Numbered from the stretch's first letter, positions 1 to 11,100 are shown. The stretch is 64,000 nt of DNA from Diphasiastrum complanatum (GCA_029204225.1 CM055097.1:28263192-28327191), one strand, 5' to 3'. Made by a program: numbers and translations. The notes: a model not told the origin generated them from the letters alone.

Positions 1-551
1 AAGCTTCTTCTTTTCCTATTCCTTTCTCCTCACCCGGCAGTCACCATACGTCCTAATTATTATGCACATTTTTTCCATATTTGCTTTCACCAGATTTCTT
101 ATCGATCGTAATCTTTTCAATCCTGTGTGCAAGCACTTGAAAATTTCCCATGTTCGTTAGTGATATGCACATAGCAAGACCAAGTGATTAAAGGACTGTA
201 TCTTTTCCAATTCTCAGTTCTACACCTACTTCCAGCTTAGGAACAGTACATTTATTCCAAAACTCTTTTTGTCAAAGTTCAACTCAGCCCCTCCTGGTTT
301 CTCATCAGCTTCTCCCTCCTAATCAAAGCTACTAATTTTGGTTAAAATCTATAAATGAGAGATCAGATTAACTGGTGGTTCTTCCTGTCTTCCATCCACG
401 TTCCTTATAAATTGCTTCAGTCTCCAAATAGACTTGCTAGTCATAATTCTTTGCAGAACATCATTGTTAAAAATTAGACTTATGGATAATCATTTCTTTA
501 CCAGGAGTAAAACTACATGAAGATTCTAACTGTTTCTTCCTTCTTATGCAG
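1..551 (+). other. Probable intron upstream of the ABCG exons
   Basis: No reading frame or repeat is recognisable here. The stretch ends in a pyrimidine-rich run and an AG acceptor at 550-551, immediately before a clear ABCG exon, so most or all of it is probably intron. The preceding ABCG exon was not found and presumably lies outside the window. The first six bases are a HindIII site. Confidence 0.55.
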
Positions 552-1051
552 GGCATGTTTATTCTGGTTTCTGGTTTCTTCCGCTTAACAGCCCACTTGC
601 CAAAGCCATTATGGCGTTATCCTATGTCCTATATAAGCTTTCACACCTACACCTTGCAGGTAACTCGCTAGCTACAAAACTTCAAGTAAATCCAACAATC
701 TCATTCCCACCTGATCCCCACTAACAACTGTGACTATCTCAGAAAGTGTCACTTCATCTTCTTCCACGAGTTTACCAGACATTGCTATTGACATGTTTGA
801 GTTTCTGAACTGTATTGCAGGGTATGTTTCAAAATGACTTTTTGGGCTTGGATTTCCAGAACCAGAATCCAAATCTTCCCAGGATCCAAGGAAATTTCAT
901 CCTCACGGACATGTATGGAGTAGATCTAGGTCGTTCTAAGATACTCGATTTAGTAGTGCTGTTCGGAATGGCGATTGCATACCTGCTCATCTTCTTTGTG
1001 ATCATTAAAGCTCGGGATAATGTGTCTAGAAAAGCTCAACGTGGAAAATGA
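552..1051 (+). CDS. ABCG half-transporter, last two exons (3' partial)
   Basis: Two exons, 552-659 and 821-1051, are joined across a 161-nt GT-AG intron in phase 0. The first encodes 36 residues, including the motif SGFFR, then LPKPLWRYPMSYISFH, which is typical of plant ABCG (WBC) transporters of the ABCG11/12/15 type just before the last membrane helices. The second begins GMFQND and encodes the extracellular loop, a final hydrophobic helix (about ILDLVVLFGMAIAYLLIFFV) and a short basic tail ending at TGA 1049-1051. The exon junctions fall where I recall them in plant family members. Such half-transporters dimerise in the plasma membrane and export lipidic or terpenoid compounds, for example cuticle precursors; the substrate here cannot be inferred. 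The nucleotide-binding domain and earlier helices lie upstream of the window. Confidence 0.88.
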
Positions 1052-1116
1052 AATGAAGAAATACAATCACCTCAAAAAGACTAGAGAGAATGAATTTGAG
1101 CTGATTACACGTTTCC

Positions 1117-1563
1117 TTATTGGGTGGGTATCAAATTTTTTGAGAACATAGGATCATGGTATTGCAGCTTTTTAACACCAGCTCTGTATCATTATAAGGA
1201 GGTATAAGAGTTGTAGACAGGTATAAACCGGACTGGTATCACAAGGATGATACCATCTGGTTATCAACTCGGGTATTAACTTGTACGAAAAGTATGATTT
1301 TTAAAGAGTAATATCATAATTTAAGATATAAAAAATCTGAAATAAAAAAAATCAAAAATAGTACTACTATTGATACCATGGCAAAAATTCACAAAATCTC
1401 CCAAACCTGGTTATCAATATGAATAGTAAGATAGTTAATACTGGGTGTTTGGTTCTAGCTGACCCTGGTATTATAACTCCATATACCAGTCGGGTAGGTT
1501 TTCTGATATCATGTTGATACCCATTATTGATACCAGCCGCGACCCTGTATACCCACCCAACAA
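1117..1563. repeat. MITE-like element with short TIRs, just 3' of the ABCG gene
   Basis: The ends form a 15-bp inverted repeat, TTATTGGGTGGGTAT at 1117-1131 against ATACCCACCCAACAA at 1549-1563 (one mismatch). The interior is A/T rich, has no ORF, and carries many copies of GGTATCA or its complement in both orientations, as expected of subterminal transposase sites. It starts 66 nt after the ABCG stop codon, so it probably lies in the 3' UTR. I could not identify a target-site duplication, so the superfamily is undecided. Confidence 0.6.
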
Positions 1564-1628
1564 TGGGTTGAGATGCAACACTAGAAAATTGTACGGGTTG
1601 GAAAGGTAAAAGGACAACTCCCCAGTAC

Positions 1629-1990
1629 TAATGCCAAGTGCTCAACTTTCTATGTATGAGGCACTTCAAGAACCAAATTTTTTGTGTAAATTTAGAATTA
1701 AAATTGTTTATGAGAATTTTTTATCACAATTCCAAGTTGATAATTCAATAAAAAGTTGACACATAGCACATAAACATTTTGATAGATTGTGCATGTGGTT
1801 AATGTTGGACTACCACATGGCACATGCACATTTCATTGAAACATTTGCATGTGCCATGTGGCAGCCCATCATTGGCCTCCCACATGCACGTTTGATTGAA
1901 ATAAACTACTAAAAAAAAATTCACACCAAATACAAAATTACTAATAATAATAAAATTTAAAAAAACCCTTTGCACATGCCATTACGCAAT
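1629..1990 (+). repeat. Dispersed repeat, copy 1 (inverted copy at 39520-39905)
   Basis: This segment matches the reverse complement of 39520-39905 over most of its length. Shared blocks include AATGCCAAGTGCT, AATAAAAAGTTGACACATAG, and alternating CCACATGGCAC / GCATGTGG / CATCATTGGC words that can fold back on themselves. No ORF is present. The self-complementary CCACATG...CATGTGG words suggest a non-autonomous DNA element. Confidence 0.6.
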
Positions 1991-2063
1991 GGAAGGCCAT
2001 GCTCTCGTGCATTTGCCTCCCACAATAGAATACCCTCGAACGAGGGAATTACCCCCCACATTA

Positions 2064-3713
2064 AATACTTTAGAGCTTGACTATAAATCATATGTAAAGG
2101 CTTTGCTATGTTATTTACTAATTACATTTAGCCTACAATAGGATCAATTTTTGGTAAGCTTTTTATTTGTAAGTATATCACATCCCCTTTTTTTTTTTTT
2201 TTCTATGTGACAACCATTTCTCTAAATGTCCAAGGGAAACCTAGCTAAAAACCCTTACTTGATTAGCTTTTCATAGCATTTGCTAGTTGAACATTAGATC
2301 AAAGACATTGGAGACCTGGTCACAAACCGCAAAACTTACAACTTACCATACCTATTGTCATGCCAAAAAAAGTGCAATGGAAAAAGCACACATACTGGCC
2401 CTTTGAGCAAGCTCTATTGAAGCAGCTTAAATGAAGAGGATAACATGCATGCCAACCTCTCTCAATTGAAATGATTAATAGAATGTTAGAACAATCTCAT
2501 GTATTTTCATTGTTAGAATGGAGGCAAATATGGTGTTCCAAGGCTCTCTTATTCGCGATGTCATTTATCTTCATAACAGTCGAGCAACGAAAGCTATTCA
2601 CCCTCTTTACTCGAAATGTCCACAAAGTTTGACCAATGGCTTAAGATCGATCATTTTGTCCGCTTAACCCCAAAGGAAGTAACATGATCTTCTTCCATGA
2701 AGACTTTGCACCTTTAATGAGGAATTTAGAGTGATTCTTCTTCAAAGAATCCATTGTCTTCTTAGTCATGCCCTTCTAGGACTCTTCCATGCTACAAAGT
2801 ACTATGAAATCATCCTATTTCTTAAATCATATTCCTTTTTCTTGGTACTTCCTCTAGTTCATGATCTTCCAACTTCACCTCCTCTAACTTGAGCAAACCA
2901 TAAACAAATTAGGAAATTGTTTACCTCTTGTAACTCGACCAAACCATGTACAAGATTGTTGACGTAACTGACGCAATGCTAAATTCTATTTACATGGAAA
3001 ACTAGATGAATGTTAATGGAACTAGAAAGTTACTCCAATCTTTTGTTTGATTGTCCATAGTCCAAACAAATGGGATGACCACTTTGGACACCTACCAATA
3101 TGTAGAGTCTTAAAGTCCATAGGAGCTTGAAGAAAAGCTCTATCTCTTTCACATAGACCTCTTAATACCTCAATATGAGACAGCTTGCTTCATATTTTCC
3201 TTATCAACAAACATACTGTTCTATTTTTTGCATATATGCCTTTGCATTTTGTACATTACAATTGGCAAGACCCACTTGAAATAGAGCCCACAACTCGTAT
3301 CAATGCATTCTCATAAAAAGACTCATATCAATCTTACATGCTTTGTTGATTATTTCAATATTTATGACAACTACCCAACATCAAAAGCAAGTGGACCTGA
3401 CAATATAGAACATAGTCGTAACGAGGCAATGCAATCAAGCATTCAAGCACATACAGAACGTTTATGGATCGAAAGATTATATGAGACATATCTTACATAT
3501 CTAGACAACAAAAAGAATGAGTGGTTGTGTTGTGTATCATTGTGCACACACTCCCACACATAGAGGCACACAGACATAAGCATTATGATAATATTCTCTT
3601 GCTATTGTTATCTATACGTATTTAAATTTGTATGTTGCCCCTACCAATTATCTATAGGCAATAGTGACTATAGAATGAGTGTGCAATTCATCAGATTATA
3701 TCTGACTAACATG
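2064..3713. other. No recognised feature
   Basis: A/T-rich sequence with a short T tract near 2190. The only ORF, 3303-3563 on the plus strand, has no recognisable domain, splice context or coding character. I see nothing supportable. Confidence 0.4.
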
Positions 3714-4345
3714 TTATAGATGTACCTCTGTTGTGTAATGTAGACTAACTTTTGTTTTCTGTCTCTGGATTTGTATACCAAGGCAGAAATGAGCTTCGCC
3801 CAAATCGGTCATGTCGAATTCGGAAGATAGCATTGTATTGACTTCTTTTATCAAATTGGTACTGTTGCTGAAAAGCAATGTATCATCCACATACAAAGTG
3901 ATAATGATAAAAGACTGCTACATTGCTTTGAAGTAAACGTTTGAATATGAAGAGCCAGCCGTGATCAATAAGGAAAATATTAATCCTTTGAAACCATGCT
4001 CGAGCAAATTGCTTCAAGCCATAAGGTGCTTTATGGAGTTTATAGACATGATTGTGTTTACCCATGATAATATAGCCTCCGGATTGCACCATGTAAATGT
4101 CTTCTTCGATAACTCCATTGAGATATGCCATCTATACATCCATTTGATGTATTTCCAAATCTGCTGTAGTGGCAAATGATAGCAAAAGTCAAATAGAAGA
4201 ATGTTTGACTACTGGACTGAAGGTCTTAGTGTAATCGACGTTGTATACTTGAGAAAAACCTCTGGCTACAAGTCGTGCCTTTCTTCTGTTGATGCTTCCA
4301 TCTGCGTTGTACTTGACTTTGAAAATCCATTTGCAACCAGCTGAC
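3714..4345 (-). pseudogene. Ty1/copia reverse transcriptase fragment
   Basis: Read on the minus strand from 4345 down, this is the RT core of a copia polyprotein. In order: ADGSINRRKARLVARGF, the VDYTKTFSPVVKH block, a DIYM block (here IEEDIYMVQSGGY), the APYGLKQ block, and the catalytic YVDD box (MYVDDTLLF), then DLGEAHFCLGIQIQ. The pieces lie in more than one frame with stops between, so it is dead. Gag, protease, integrase, RNase H and LTRs are not visible next to it. Confidence 0.88.
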
Positions 4346-4679
4346 TGAGTGTCACTTGGACAGACGTCGGTTCCTGAACAAGATATGCTGCAGACTCATC
4401 GATATACTTATCTGAAGAGCATTGAAGACCTGGCCATCTTTAATGCCTTCAACAAAATCAATATTTTCTGCACAATCTACAGAAATGAACTATTTCTGCA
4501 CAATTTGTAGAAATACAAGGGAAAGTTTAGCAAACAGGGAACCGCACCGCACCGCAAGCTCCCGCAAGGAACTGCCAAGGCAAAGGCTACGGTCTATTGC
4601 AATGAACCATGTGAGTCAACCTTACGGTTATAAACGGAGACCAAAGAGACACAAGCCACCGCTACTTAGATAATAATCT

Positions 4680-4710
<31 letters not shown>

Positions 4711-4774
4711 GGTGAAGGTATTTTATTTTGGGTCACACAATTGTGTCTTTCACAACTCTAACTTTGTTGATGTT
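4346..4774. other. Non-coding stretch with a CA microsatellite
   Basis: A short dinucleotide CA tract lies at about 4681-4704. No LTR pairs with the copia fragment on its left. The 83-residue plus-strand ORF (4422-4673) has no recognisable features and is probably chance. Confidence 0.4.
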
Positions 4775-5476
4775 TGTGAAAAATTGCCAAAAATTGGCAA
4801 ATCTAGCTTGATAAAAAACTATGTAGTATAATGTAAATTTTGTACATAAGTGGATTCCACACATGTGAGGCCAAGATTCCACGTGGAAACCCACTCCTAA
4901 TGTAGGTCAGGTCAATTCAAGAGAGTTGGTCATGTCTATTTTGTGGTCATCCCTACTTTATAGGAGTTACAACTAAGTTTAAGGTGAAAATTTGACCAAC
5001 TAGCTACCTACCAAGCATAAGTCTAGGATCTAGGCTAGGGTTTCATTTTAGGGCAAGATGGGTGAGTTAAATTCCTTATTACATGCTGGAAATCCACCTA
5101 ACTTCAAGAAGGAAGTCGAAGTCGAATTTGCTATGTATTCCAAGCTCCCATAGTGAGAAGATAGAAAAATTTTGGAGCTCATTGGCAATCTCAAGCTAGT
5201 TCACTATGTACTTTGAGTTTTTGTGATCCAAATGAAACCAAATCAATTTCTACTTGTTTCTCAGGTTGAAGGCCGTACTACAGCCTATAGTACACACATG
5301 TGGGCTCGGATTTCAATGTTGATCAATGCTTTTGATTTTGAGTGCTTGTTGTTTGTCAAATTGCCAATCTAGATCAACCTTTTTGTGTCTAGTTTTTCGA
5401 TAGATTGTTAAGCAATTATCCAATCACTCTTGTGGATCTTTTGACATTTATGGTCCTAAAGTACAGTACTTTCACA
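4775..5476 (+). repeat. 5' LTR of element E1
   Basis: Starts TGTGAAAAATTGCC and ends TTCACA directly before the primer-binding site, giving TG...CA ends and 702 bp. The first part recurs at 8416-8803 with few differences. It shares the opening TGTGAA-ATTG with the LTRs of the element at 14446, suggesting related families. Confidence 0.85.
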
Positions 5477-5488
5477 TGGTATCAGAGC
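5477..5488 (+). other. Primer-binding site of E1
   Basis: TGGTATCAGAGC, the usual plant copia site complementary to the 3' end of initiator methionine tRNA, abuts the LTR end. Confidence 0.85.
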
Positions 5489-6281
5489 CAAGTACAAGAG
5501 CATAAGCCATTAATCTAATGGAAATCCATTTTTAGCAAGTTTTGGTGTTAAAAGCTAGCATTGAGAGGGCAAGCTAGAATCTTGATTTTGGTGAGGAGAT
5601 TTGATCCCAAACTTGGTAGGGGTCCAAATCCGTACTATCCACATGTGTGGACACCTCTGAACCTGCATTTAATGCATGGTATTCATTTGATCCAAAGAAA
5701 TTCAATTTGTGAGCTTTTGATGTAATTTTTAATGAAAATCTTAGGATAAGCTACCAAGATTGAGTGCCATTGATTAGATTTGACATAGGGTCATGAAATC
5801 TAATTAATCTTGGCTGAAATCAGGTCCTCTAAACTAGTTTTACAGGTCTTGAAAGTACATCAAAAAGTGTGAAAGAGATTAAGTCATTTTTTTGTCAAAA
5901 AATAGCCAAAATTGGCAAGATTTGACTGTAAGTAGATTTCACATCATCTTATCTTCATTCCAACTTTGTGAGCGAGTGCTAGAACTGAGATTATAAGTCC
6001 ATTTGTTGGATTAGAAATCTAATTTGAGTGAAACACTACAAGAGAGAGACCTTGGTGAGTTTCTAGAGACAATCAAATCCATTTCTTGGCAAGATCTGTT
6101 TGAAAGTAGTTTTCACTTCATCTTATCTTCATTCCAACTTTGTGAGGGAGTGATAGAATTGTGATTATAAGTCCATTTGTTGGACTAGAAATCAAATTTG
6201 AGTGAAACACTACAAGTGTGAGACCTTTGCGAGTTTCAAGTCAATCAAATCTATTTCTTGTTTTTAAAAGTCACTAGTAAG

Positions 6282-6800
6282 ATGGGATCTGCTGGAGCAT
6301 ACCTTCTGGAAGCTAGTGAGAGGTTGAATTCTACAAATTATGCTATTTGGAAGGTTAGGATGGAGTCACTCTTGGTGCTCCAAGACCTTTATCAGTTCTT
6401 GATTGAAGATGAAGATGAACCTCTAGGTGCACATGAGTGAGCTAGATACAAGAAGAGATCTAGGCTTGCACTTCATTGTGTGAAGATGAATGTGAGCAAT
6501 GATTTGTTGAGAGAAGTATTAGCTTGTACTAGTGCTAAAGAGGCTTGGGAGTCTTTAAAATCAATCTATGAGTCTAACAACACTTCTAGAGTTCTTATGC
6601 TTAGAAATCAAATTTTGCAAAGGATGAGGAGAAGTGCGGAGAGTGCACAGGACTATGTACTCAGAATCAAGTCTCTAAATAGGGAGTTGGCTTCTATTGG
6701 AGAGAAGATTCATGATGGAGAGCTTGTACAAATTGTCCTTAATGGTCTAGGAGATGACTTTTTGCAAATCTGGTCCAAAGTTTTGCCATCCAAGACACTG
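6282..6800 (+). pseudogene. copia Gag of E1 (broken)
   Basis: Begins ATG at 6282 with LLEASERLNSTNYAIWKVRMES, the start of the copia gag (UBN2/Retrotran_gag_2) domain, and continues through KMNVSNDLL and LNGLGDDF. An in-frame TGA at 6438-6440 fits a CGA-to-TGA transition, because related copies keep a charged residue region there. After VLPS (about 6790) the sequence jumps directly to the zinc knuckle in another frame. Comparison with the element at 16273 indicates loss of the gag C-terminal linker of roughly 200 bp. Confidence 0.8.
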
Positions 6801-6810
6801 TGGAAAGAAG

Positions 6811-8211
6811 GGGCATTATGTATCCAAATGCTACAAGAGGCTAAGAGCACAAGGGGAGGAGGACAAACAAGGAGACCTTGCACATGAGGAGGAGGAGGAT
6901 GAAGTTGATGTATTCTTGATGGCATCTACATCCTCACCAACAAGCAATAGCAATTCAAGAGACACTTGGTGGATTGATAGTGGGGCTAGCTCCCACATGT
7001 CTTGTGAAAATGACTTTTTTTCAACCTTACACTCTTTAAATGATGCTAAAAAGTTTGTCTTTACTACAAATGATGAAGAGTGTAGGATAGATGGTGTTGG
7101 CACCATTTCTTTGTGTCTAGAATCCTCAAAATGCATGGATCTAGAAAATGTCTTTTATGTACCATCAATTACAAAAAATATGCTTAGTGTTGGTTTACTT
7201 CTAGAAAGTGGTTTGGATGTCCACTTTAATCATGGTGTTTGTTTCATCTTGAAGAATGATGTTTGCATCGCAAAGGGATTTAAGCATGGAAAATTGTTTA
7301 AGTCAGAAGCTAGTGTTGCTTTTGAAAGATTGAGCTTGGCAACGGAGGAGATCACTCAAGAGGAGATCTTGGCAAAGTGCGATCTTGCATGCATTGAGGA
7401 GGAGAATCAAAAAGAGGAAGATCATGAGGATCAGGCTCAAAGCATGAAAGTTCCAAGGGATTCCTCAATGACAATGGCCGAGTCATCAAATTGCATGCAA
7501 TTTTTTCATTCAAGTGTGCATTTTGCAAGGATGGTGAGCATTGGAGAGTCTACTATCTTTGAGTACTTGTTGAATAGTATTAGGAGACATGGAGTGACTT
7601 GTTGCTTATCTTTAAAATCTATGAGGTTTAGTACTCTTTATGACAAGACAATGAAATTAGATGCTTTGAAATCTCCATTTGTTGTTGATAAAGCAATTTC
7701 ATTGGATAACTATTTTTGTAATAGGTTGAATAGTGTCATAAAAGATGAAACATCACTGTTATTGGAAATCTTTGGGTCCACATGCTTTGAGCATGATCAT
7801 TCCAATGTAGGGACCAAAGATTATCCTATTTCAATGATAGGAATAATGGTAGTGTTTTGCTCTTCAAGTAGAGATTGTAGAATCTACTTGTTTTCCACCA
7901 AAGTATTTGTCAATGGTGAAAATGTGATCTTTCAAGAGTGGAAGATCTGTAAACTTAAAGAAGCACGTTTGGATCAACACCTTATTCAGTTCATTGATGG
8001 TTTGGAGTCAAGTCAAGTGGAGGAGCAAGCTCAAGACTCAAGGACTCCAAGAAGAATCTTGAGTATCAAGATGGAGTCATCTAGGCTCAATCATATGGAC
8101 CAAGCAAGGCAAATTGTCTTTGGCAACATTGTGTATGCACTTAATAGTTTAATTGATGTATCTTCAAGTGCACAAAATGCCTTGGAATCCATGGCTTGGC
8201 ATGATGTATAG
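6811..8211 (+). CDS. Chimeric copia ORF: zinc knuckle, protease, remnant integrase
   Basis: An open frame of about 466 codons (it can be extended upstream to 6754). It starts with a CCHC-like knuckle (CGKKGHYVSKC, first Cys position lost), then retropepsin with intact WWIDSGASSHM. Next comes the conserved VFYVPSITKNMLSVG block leading towards integrase. The integrase HHCC and DDE core are missing. Residues after that are Glu/Gln-rich, then about 120 residues weakly follow the C-terminal integrase region of the element at 17376 (NYFCNR, FGSTCF, VNGENVIFQEWK). No RT follows. The frame has stayed open despite this rearrangement. It could be a non-autonomous element protein or chance preservation; function unknown. 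Confidence 0.65.
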   Translation, partial: GHYVSKCYKRLRAQGEEDKQGDLAHEEEEDEVDVFLMASTSSPTSNSNSRDTWWIDSGASSHMSCENDFFSTLHSLNDAKKFVFTTNDEECRIDGVGTISLCLESSKCMDLENVFYVPSITKNMLSVGLLLESGLDVHFNHGVCFILKNDVCIAKGFKHGKLFKSEASVAFERLSLATEEITQEEILAKCDLACIEEENQKEEDHEDQAQSMKVPRDSSMTMAESSNCMQFFHSSVHFARMVSIGESTIFEYLLNSIRRHGVTCCLSLKSMRFSTLYDKTMKLDALKSPFVVDKAISLDNYFCNRLNSVIKDETSLLLEIFGSTCFEHDHSNVGTKDYPISMIGIMVVFCSSSRDCRIYLFSTKVFVNGENVIFQEWKICKLKEARLDQHLIQFIDGLESSQVEEQAQDSRTPRRILSIKMESSRLNHMDQARQIVFGNIVYALNSLIDVSSSAQNALESMAWHDV

Positions 8212-8403
8212 TTTTTGAAGTGTGTTACATGACACATTTATGGAACATCTTGTAAGGGATCCTTTAAGAGGTGGTGAAAGATCCTTCATGGACATCATTC
8301 TCTATTGGAGTCTCAAAAGTTCCTTGTTTGTAGCCGGACTTTTTAGACATTTCTTAAAGCTTTCATTCATCTAGTAAGAGAGTTGTAAATAGATCAAGCT
8401 AAA

Positions 8404-8803
8404 TTTGAGGAGGAGTGTGAAGAATTGCCAAAAATTGGCAAATTTAGCTTGATCAAAAACTATGTAGTATAATGTAAATTTTGTACATAAGTGGATTCCA
8501 CACATGTGAGGCCAAGATTCCACGTGGCAACCCACTCCTAATGTAGGTTAGGTTAATTCAAGAGAGTTGGTCATGTCTATTCTGTGGTCATCCCTACTTT
8601 ATAGGACCTACACCTAAGTTTAAGGTGAAAATTTGACCAACTAGCTATCTACCAAGCATAAGTCTAGGATCTAGGCTAGGGTTTCATTTTAGGCAAGAAG
8701 GGTGACTTAACTTCCTTATTACATGCTAAAAATCCACCTAACTTCAAGAAGGAAGTCGAATTTGCTATGTATTCCAAGCTCCCATAGTGAGAAGATAGAA
8801 AAT
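8404..8803 (+). repeat. Polypurine tract and truncated 3' LTR of E1
   Basis: A purine run (TTTGAGGAGGAG, 8404-8415) precedes TGTGAAGAATTGCC at 8416. The LTR then follows the 5' LTR until about 8803, where element E2 begins inside it. Confidence 0.82.
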
Positions 8804-9924
8804 TGTAGAACACGAGTTTTAGAGATTTAAGTTTGAATTAGAATCTAGTCCTCATTAATGCTAGGTTTTTCATTATGGAGAAAACCCAAAGTTCAAAGTT
8901 AGGTTTGGACCTGTTATAAAAGGATGTAACTCATGGAAAGAGAAGATATTATGTCTCTCTTATCTCATTCATGCTTATACATGGTTCTCTTTGGGTTTTA
9001 TTATCCATTGGTGCACTATATTGGTGATATCTTGCAATTTTGTGTGTAGAATGCTCATTAAATGCTATTTTCGGATCCACACACGTGAAATACAGTAGCT
9101 TATTATTTTTTTATGAATAGAAATTGTATCATATCTTATGTTTGATGTTTGATCAGGTTCTTAGTGAGTTTGCATCTCTTTCATTAAGTAGATGTTGATT
9201 TCACATGGTATCAAAGCTTGTGTTGCTGGTTGTGAAAGGATCAAGTACATCTATCAATGATTTGGTGAAGATATCAATGCTAGAGCATGCTAGATTGATT
9301 TCTGTCCAATTTTTGCATATGTGACTTGGATCTTTTGTAGATCAAAACTCATTTTAGGTTATAAAACTTGTTAAATTCCAATTTCACACCATACTTATTG
9401 GAAATGGCCAATTTTGGATGCATTTAGATAGGTTTCACTTGAGGTTACAAGATTGCATATCAAGTTTTAGGCAATTGCATGTAGAATTTGAAATAATCAA
9501 TTGTCAAAACCCTAAATTTGATTGGATCTCTAGATTGTGAGGCTATTGAACGTAATTTGAGTGTGCTTCAATCTTAGGAGGTGGCATTGATCGAGATTTC
9601 TACATTCTATGTGTTGATTTGCTAGATATAAGTGCTAGAAGAGAATTGATCATAGGAAGTGGCAAGAGTCATTAGATTGAGGATAGATCATAGGTTGATT
9701 GAGATTTCTACATTCTATGTGTTGATTTGCTAGATATAAGTGCTAGAAGAGAATTGAGAGGTTCTATATCTTTGTGATTTCTTTTTGGAAAAATTTGTTG
9801 TATTTCAAAAGAGTGCTTTGTTCATTGGAACATGTTGAAAGAGAAGGATCAGGTCATTGCAACATGGCTACATCAAGTGGATACATGTTGGAAGACAATG
9901 ATAGGCTTACCTCAAGCAACTATT
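8804..9924 (+). mobile_element. Second copia element (E2), 5' part only, inserted into E1 LTR
   Basis: A 402-bp LTR-like block (8804-9205, TGTAGAAC...TTTCACA) breaks the E1 LTR. It is followed by a leader with an internal duplication of about 60 bp (ATTTCTACATTCTATGTGTT words at about 9594 and 9704). A gag start follows at 9864 and is cut off after 21 codons at 9925. The 3' half is not found in this window. Confidence 0.75.
9206..9217 (+). other. Primer-binding site of E2
   Basis: TGGTATCAAAGC, one base different from the standard copia site, directly after the TTTCACA end of the LTR. Confidence 0.75.
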
Positions 9925-9926
9925 TG
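9864..9926 (+). pseudogene. copia Gag N-terminus of E2, truncated
   Basis: Encodes MATSSGYMLEDNDRLTSSNY, matching the opening of the Gag at 16273 (MLESSERLSSSNYSTWKV). The match stops at 9924-9925, where TGTAGGAAAAATAG starts, so this is the break point of a further insertion or rearrangement. Confidence 0.75.
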
Positions 9927-10235
9927 TAGGAAAAATAGTGATAATTCTTCCACAGAGAACACGATGAAAGTTTGAATGAATCAAACTTATATCAATGTCT
10001 TCAATCGGGTTTGTTTCTAATCTATGTACTAATTGTAACAATATTGACATTGATTGAATTAGTGTGCGGAAAGAATATGCGGAATTAAGAGATAACTTAC
10101 GACAATTTTAGACAAACAGAAACTATTGATAAAAAACAAATTTATAATTCTAAATCTGAATCAGTATACATCTCTTGATGTCTTATCTCACTGTTGTGTC
10201 TCTGATTGAATGAGTCTGAGAGTCTCATAAAATCC
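9925..10235 (-). repeat. Possible LTR fragment interrupting E2
   Basis: Begins TGTAGG at the point where E2 gag is broken. Its word content (AATGAGTCTGAGAGTC, CATCTCTTGATGTC) resembles the minus-oriented LTRs elsewhere in the window. No partner copy, PBS or TSD was found, so the assignment is weak. Confidence 0.35.
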
Positions 10236-11100
10236 ATTGTCCCATATTAACGTATTAGGGGTTGTGCACATGCCATTATGCCCGATAAGGATTTTCAAAA
10301 TTTTTTGGGCAAGCCCCGGAGGGGCTGAACCTAAAATGTTTTGGAAAGCCGAACCGGGCAGAATGGCTTGTGCCCACGGCGCCCTCCATTACGTGATGGA
10401 TATTTTATCTTTTTCCACATGTCCTTTATGAAGCACTTCAAATTTTTTTGACTAGTCAAAAATTGCCATGTGGCAACTTGACGCCAAACACCTAACGCGC
10501 AACCTAGAAAGTGCACCAATTTTTTTGTTGAAAAAAACAAATGACTATTCGACTTTTTAATATGTTTAGAAAATGGGCAGAATAGTCACCAAGTATCCAT
10601 TACGTACTATGGAATTGCCCAAGGGCACAGGCCATTCTGGCTGCTAAGGATTTTCAAAATTTTAAAAAGCCGAACCGGGCAGAATGACACATTCCATTGC
10701 GTAATGGGTACCTTGACTTTTTTCACATGTACATTAGGAAGCATAATAAGCATTTTGACTCTAACGCACAACCACTCTGGGACATGCCACGTGGCAGCCG
10801 TACAAACATTGTATGGACGTGCAGGGTAGCACGGACCACTCTGGACATGCCACATGGCAATTGTTCAAACGATGTGTCCACGCAAGCGCAAAGAGCATCA
10901 CCTCAGTTTGCAAAAAAGTACATACATATTTTGCTTTTTAAGTTCAAAAAATGGACATAATAGGCACAAGGTATGCATTGCAGGAAATGAACATAATAGT
11001 CCAAAGGTATGCATTACATGCAACAAAGTAGTCACAAGGTATGCATTACCTACAACAAAATAGTCACACGCTATGCATTACCTGCAACAAGTGAGTACAA
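10236..11100. repeat. Imperfect repeated block with AAGCCGAACCGGGCAGAATG units
   Basis: Two related units, about 10280-10435 and 10650-10745, share GGATTTTCAAAATTTT, AAAGCCGAACCGGGCAGAATG, a near-palindrome around CATTACGTGATGG / CATTGCGTAATGG, and CTTTTTYCACATGT. After 10940 the words AGTCACAAGGTATGCATTAC recur three or four times with a period near 40 bp. The pieces look like nested copies of a non-autonomous element; short ORFs here are not credible genes. Confidence 0.5.

Larger units (their letters stand above)
4775..8803 (+). mobile_element. Non-autonomous Ty1/copia LTR element (E1), 3' LTR truncated
   Basis: The 5' LTR spans 4775-5476, the primer-binding site follows at 5477, degraded gag and a long protease-containing ORF fill 6282-8211, the polypurine tract is at 8404-8415, and the 3' LTR begins at 8416. 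The 3' LTR is colinear with the 5' LTR for about 388 bp and is then cut by the start of another LTR at 8804. Reverse transcriptase, RNase H and the integrase catalytic core are absent, so the element would need proteins in trans. A TSD cannot be tested because the right end is lost. Confidence 0.85.

Noticed and set aside
3303-3563. 86-codon plus-strand ORF as a host gene
   Set aside because: No domain, no splice signals and no repeat partner; length is unremarkable for chance.
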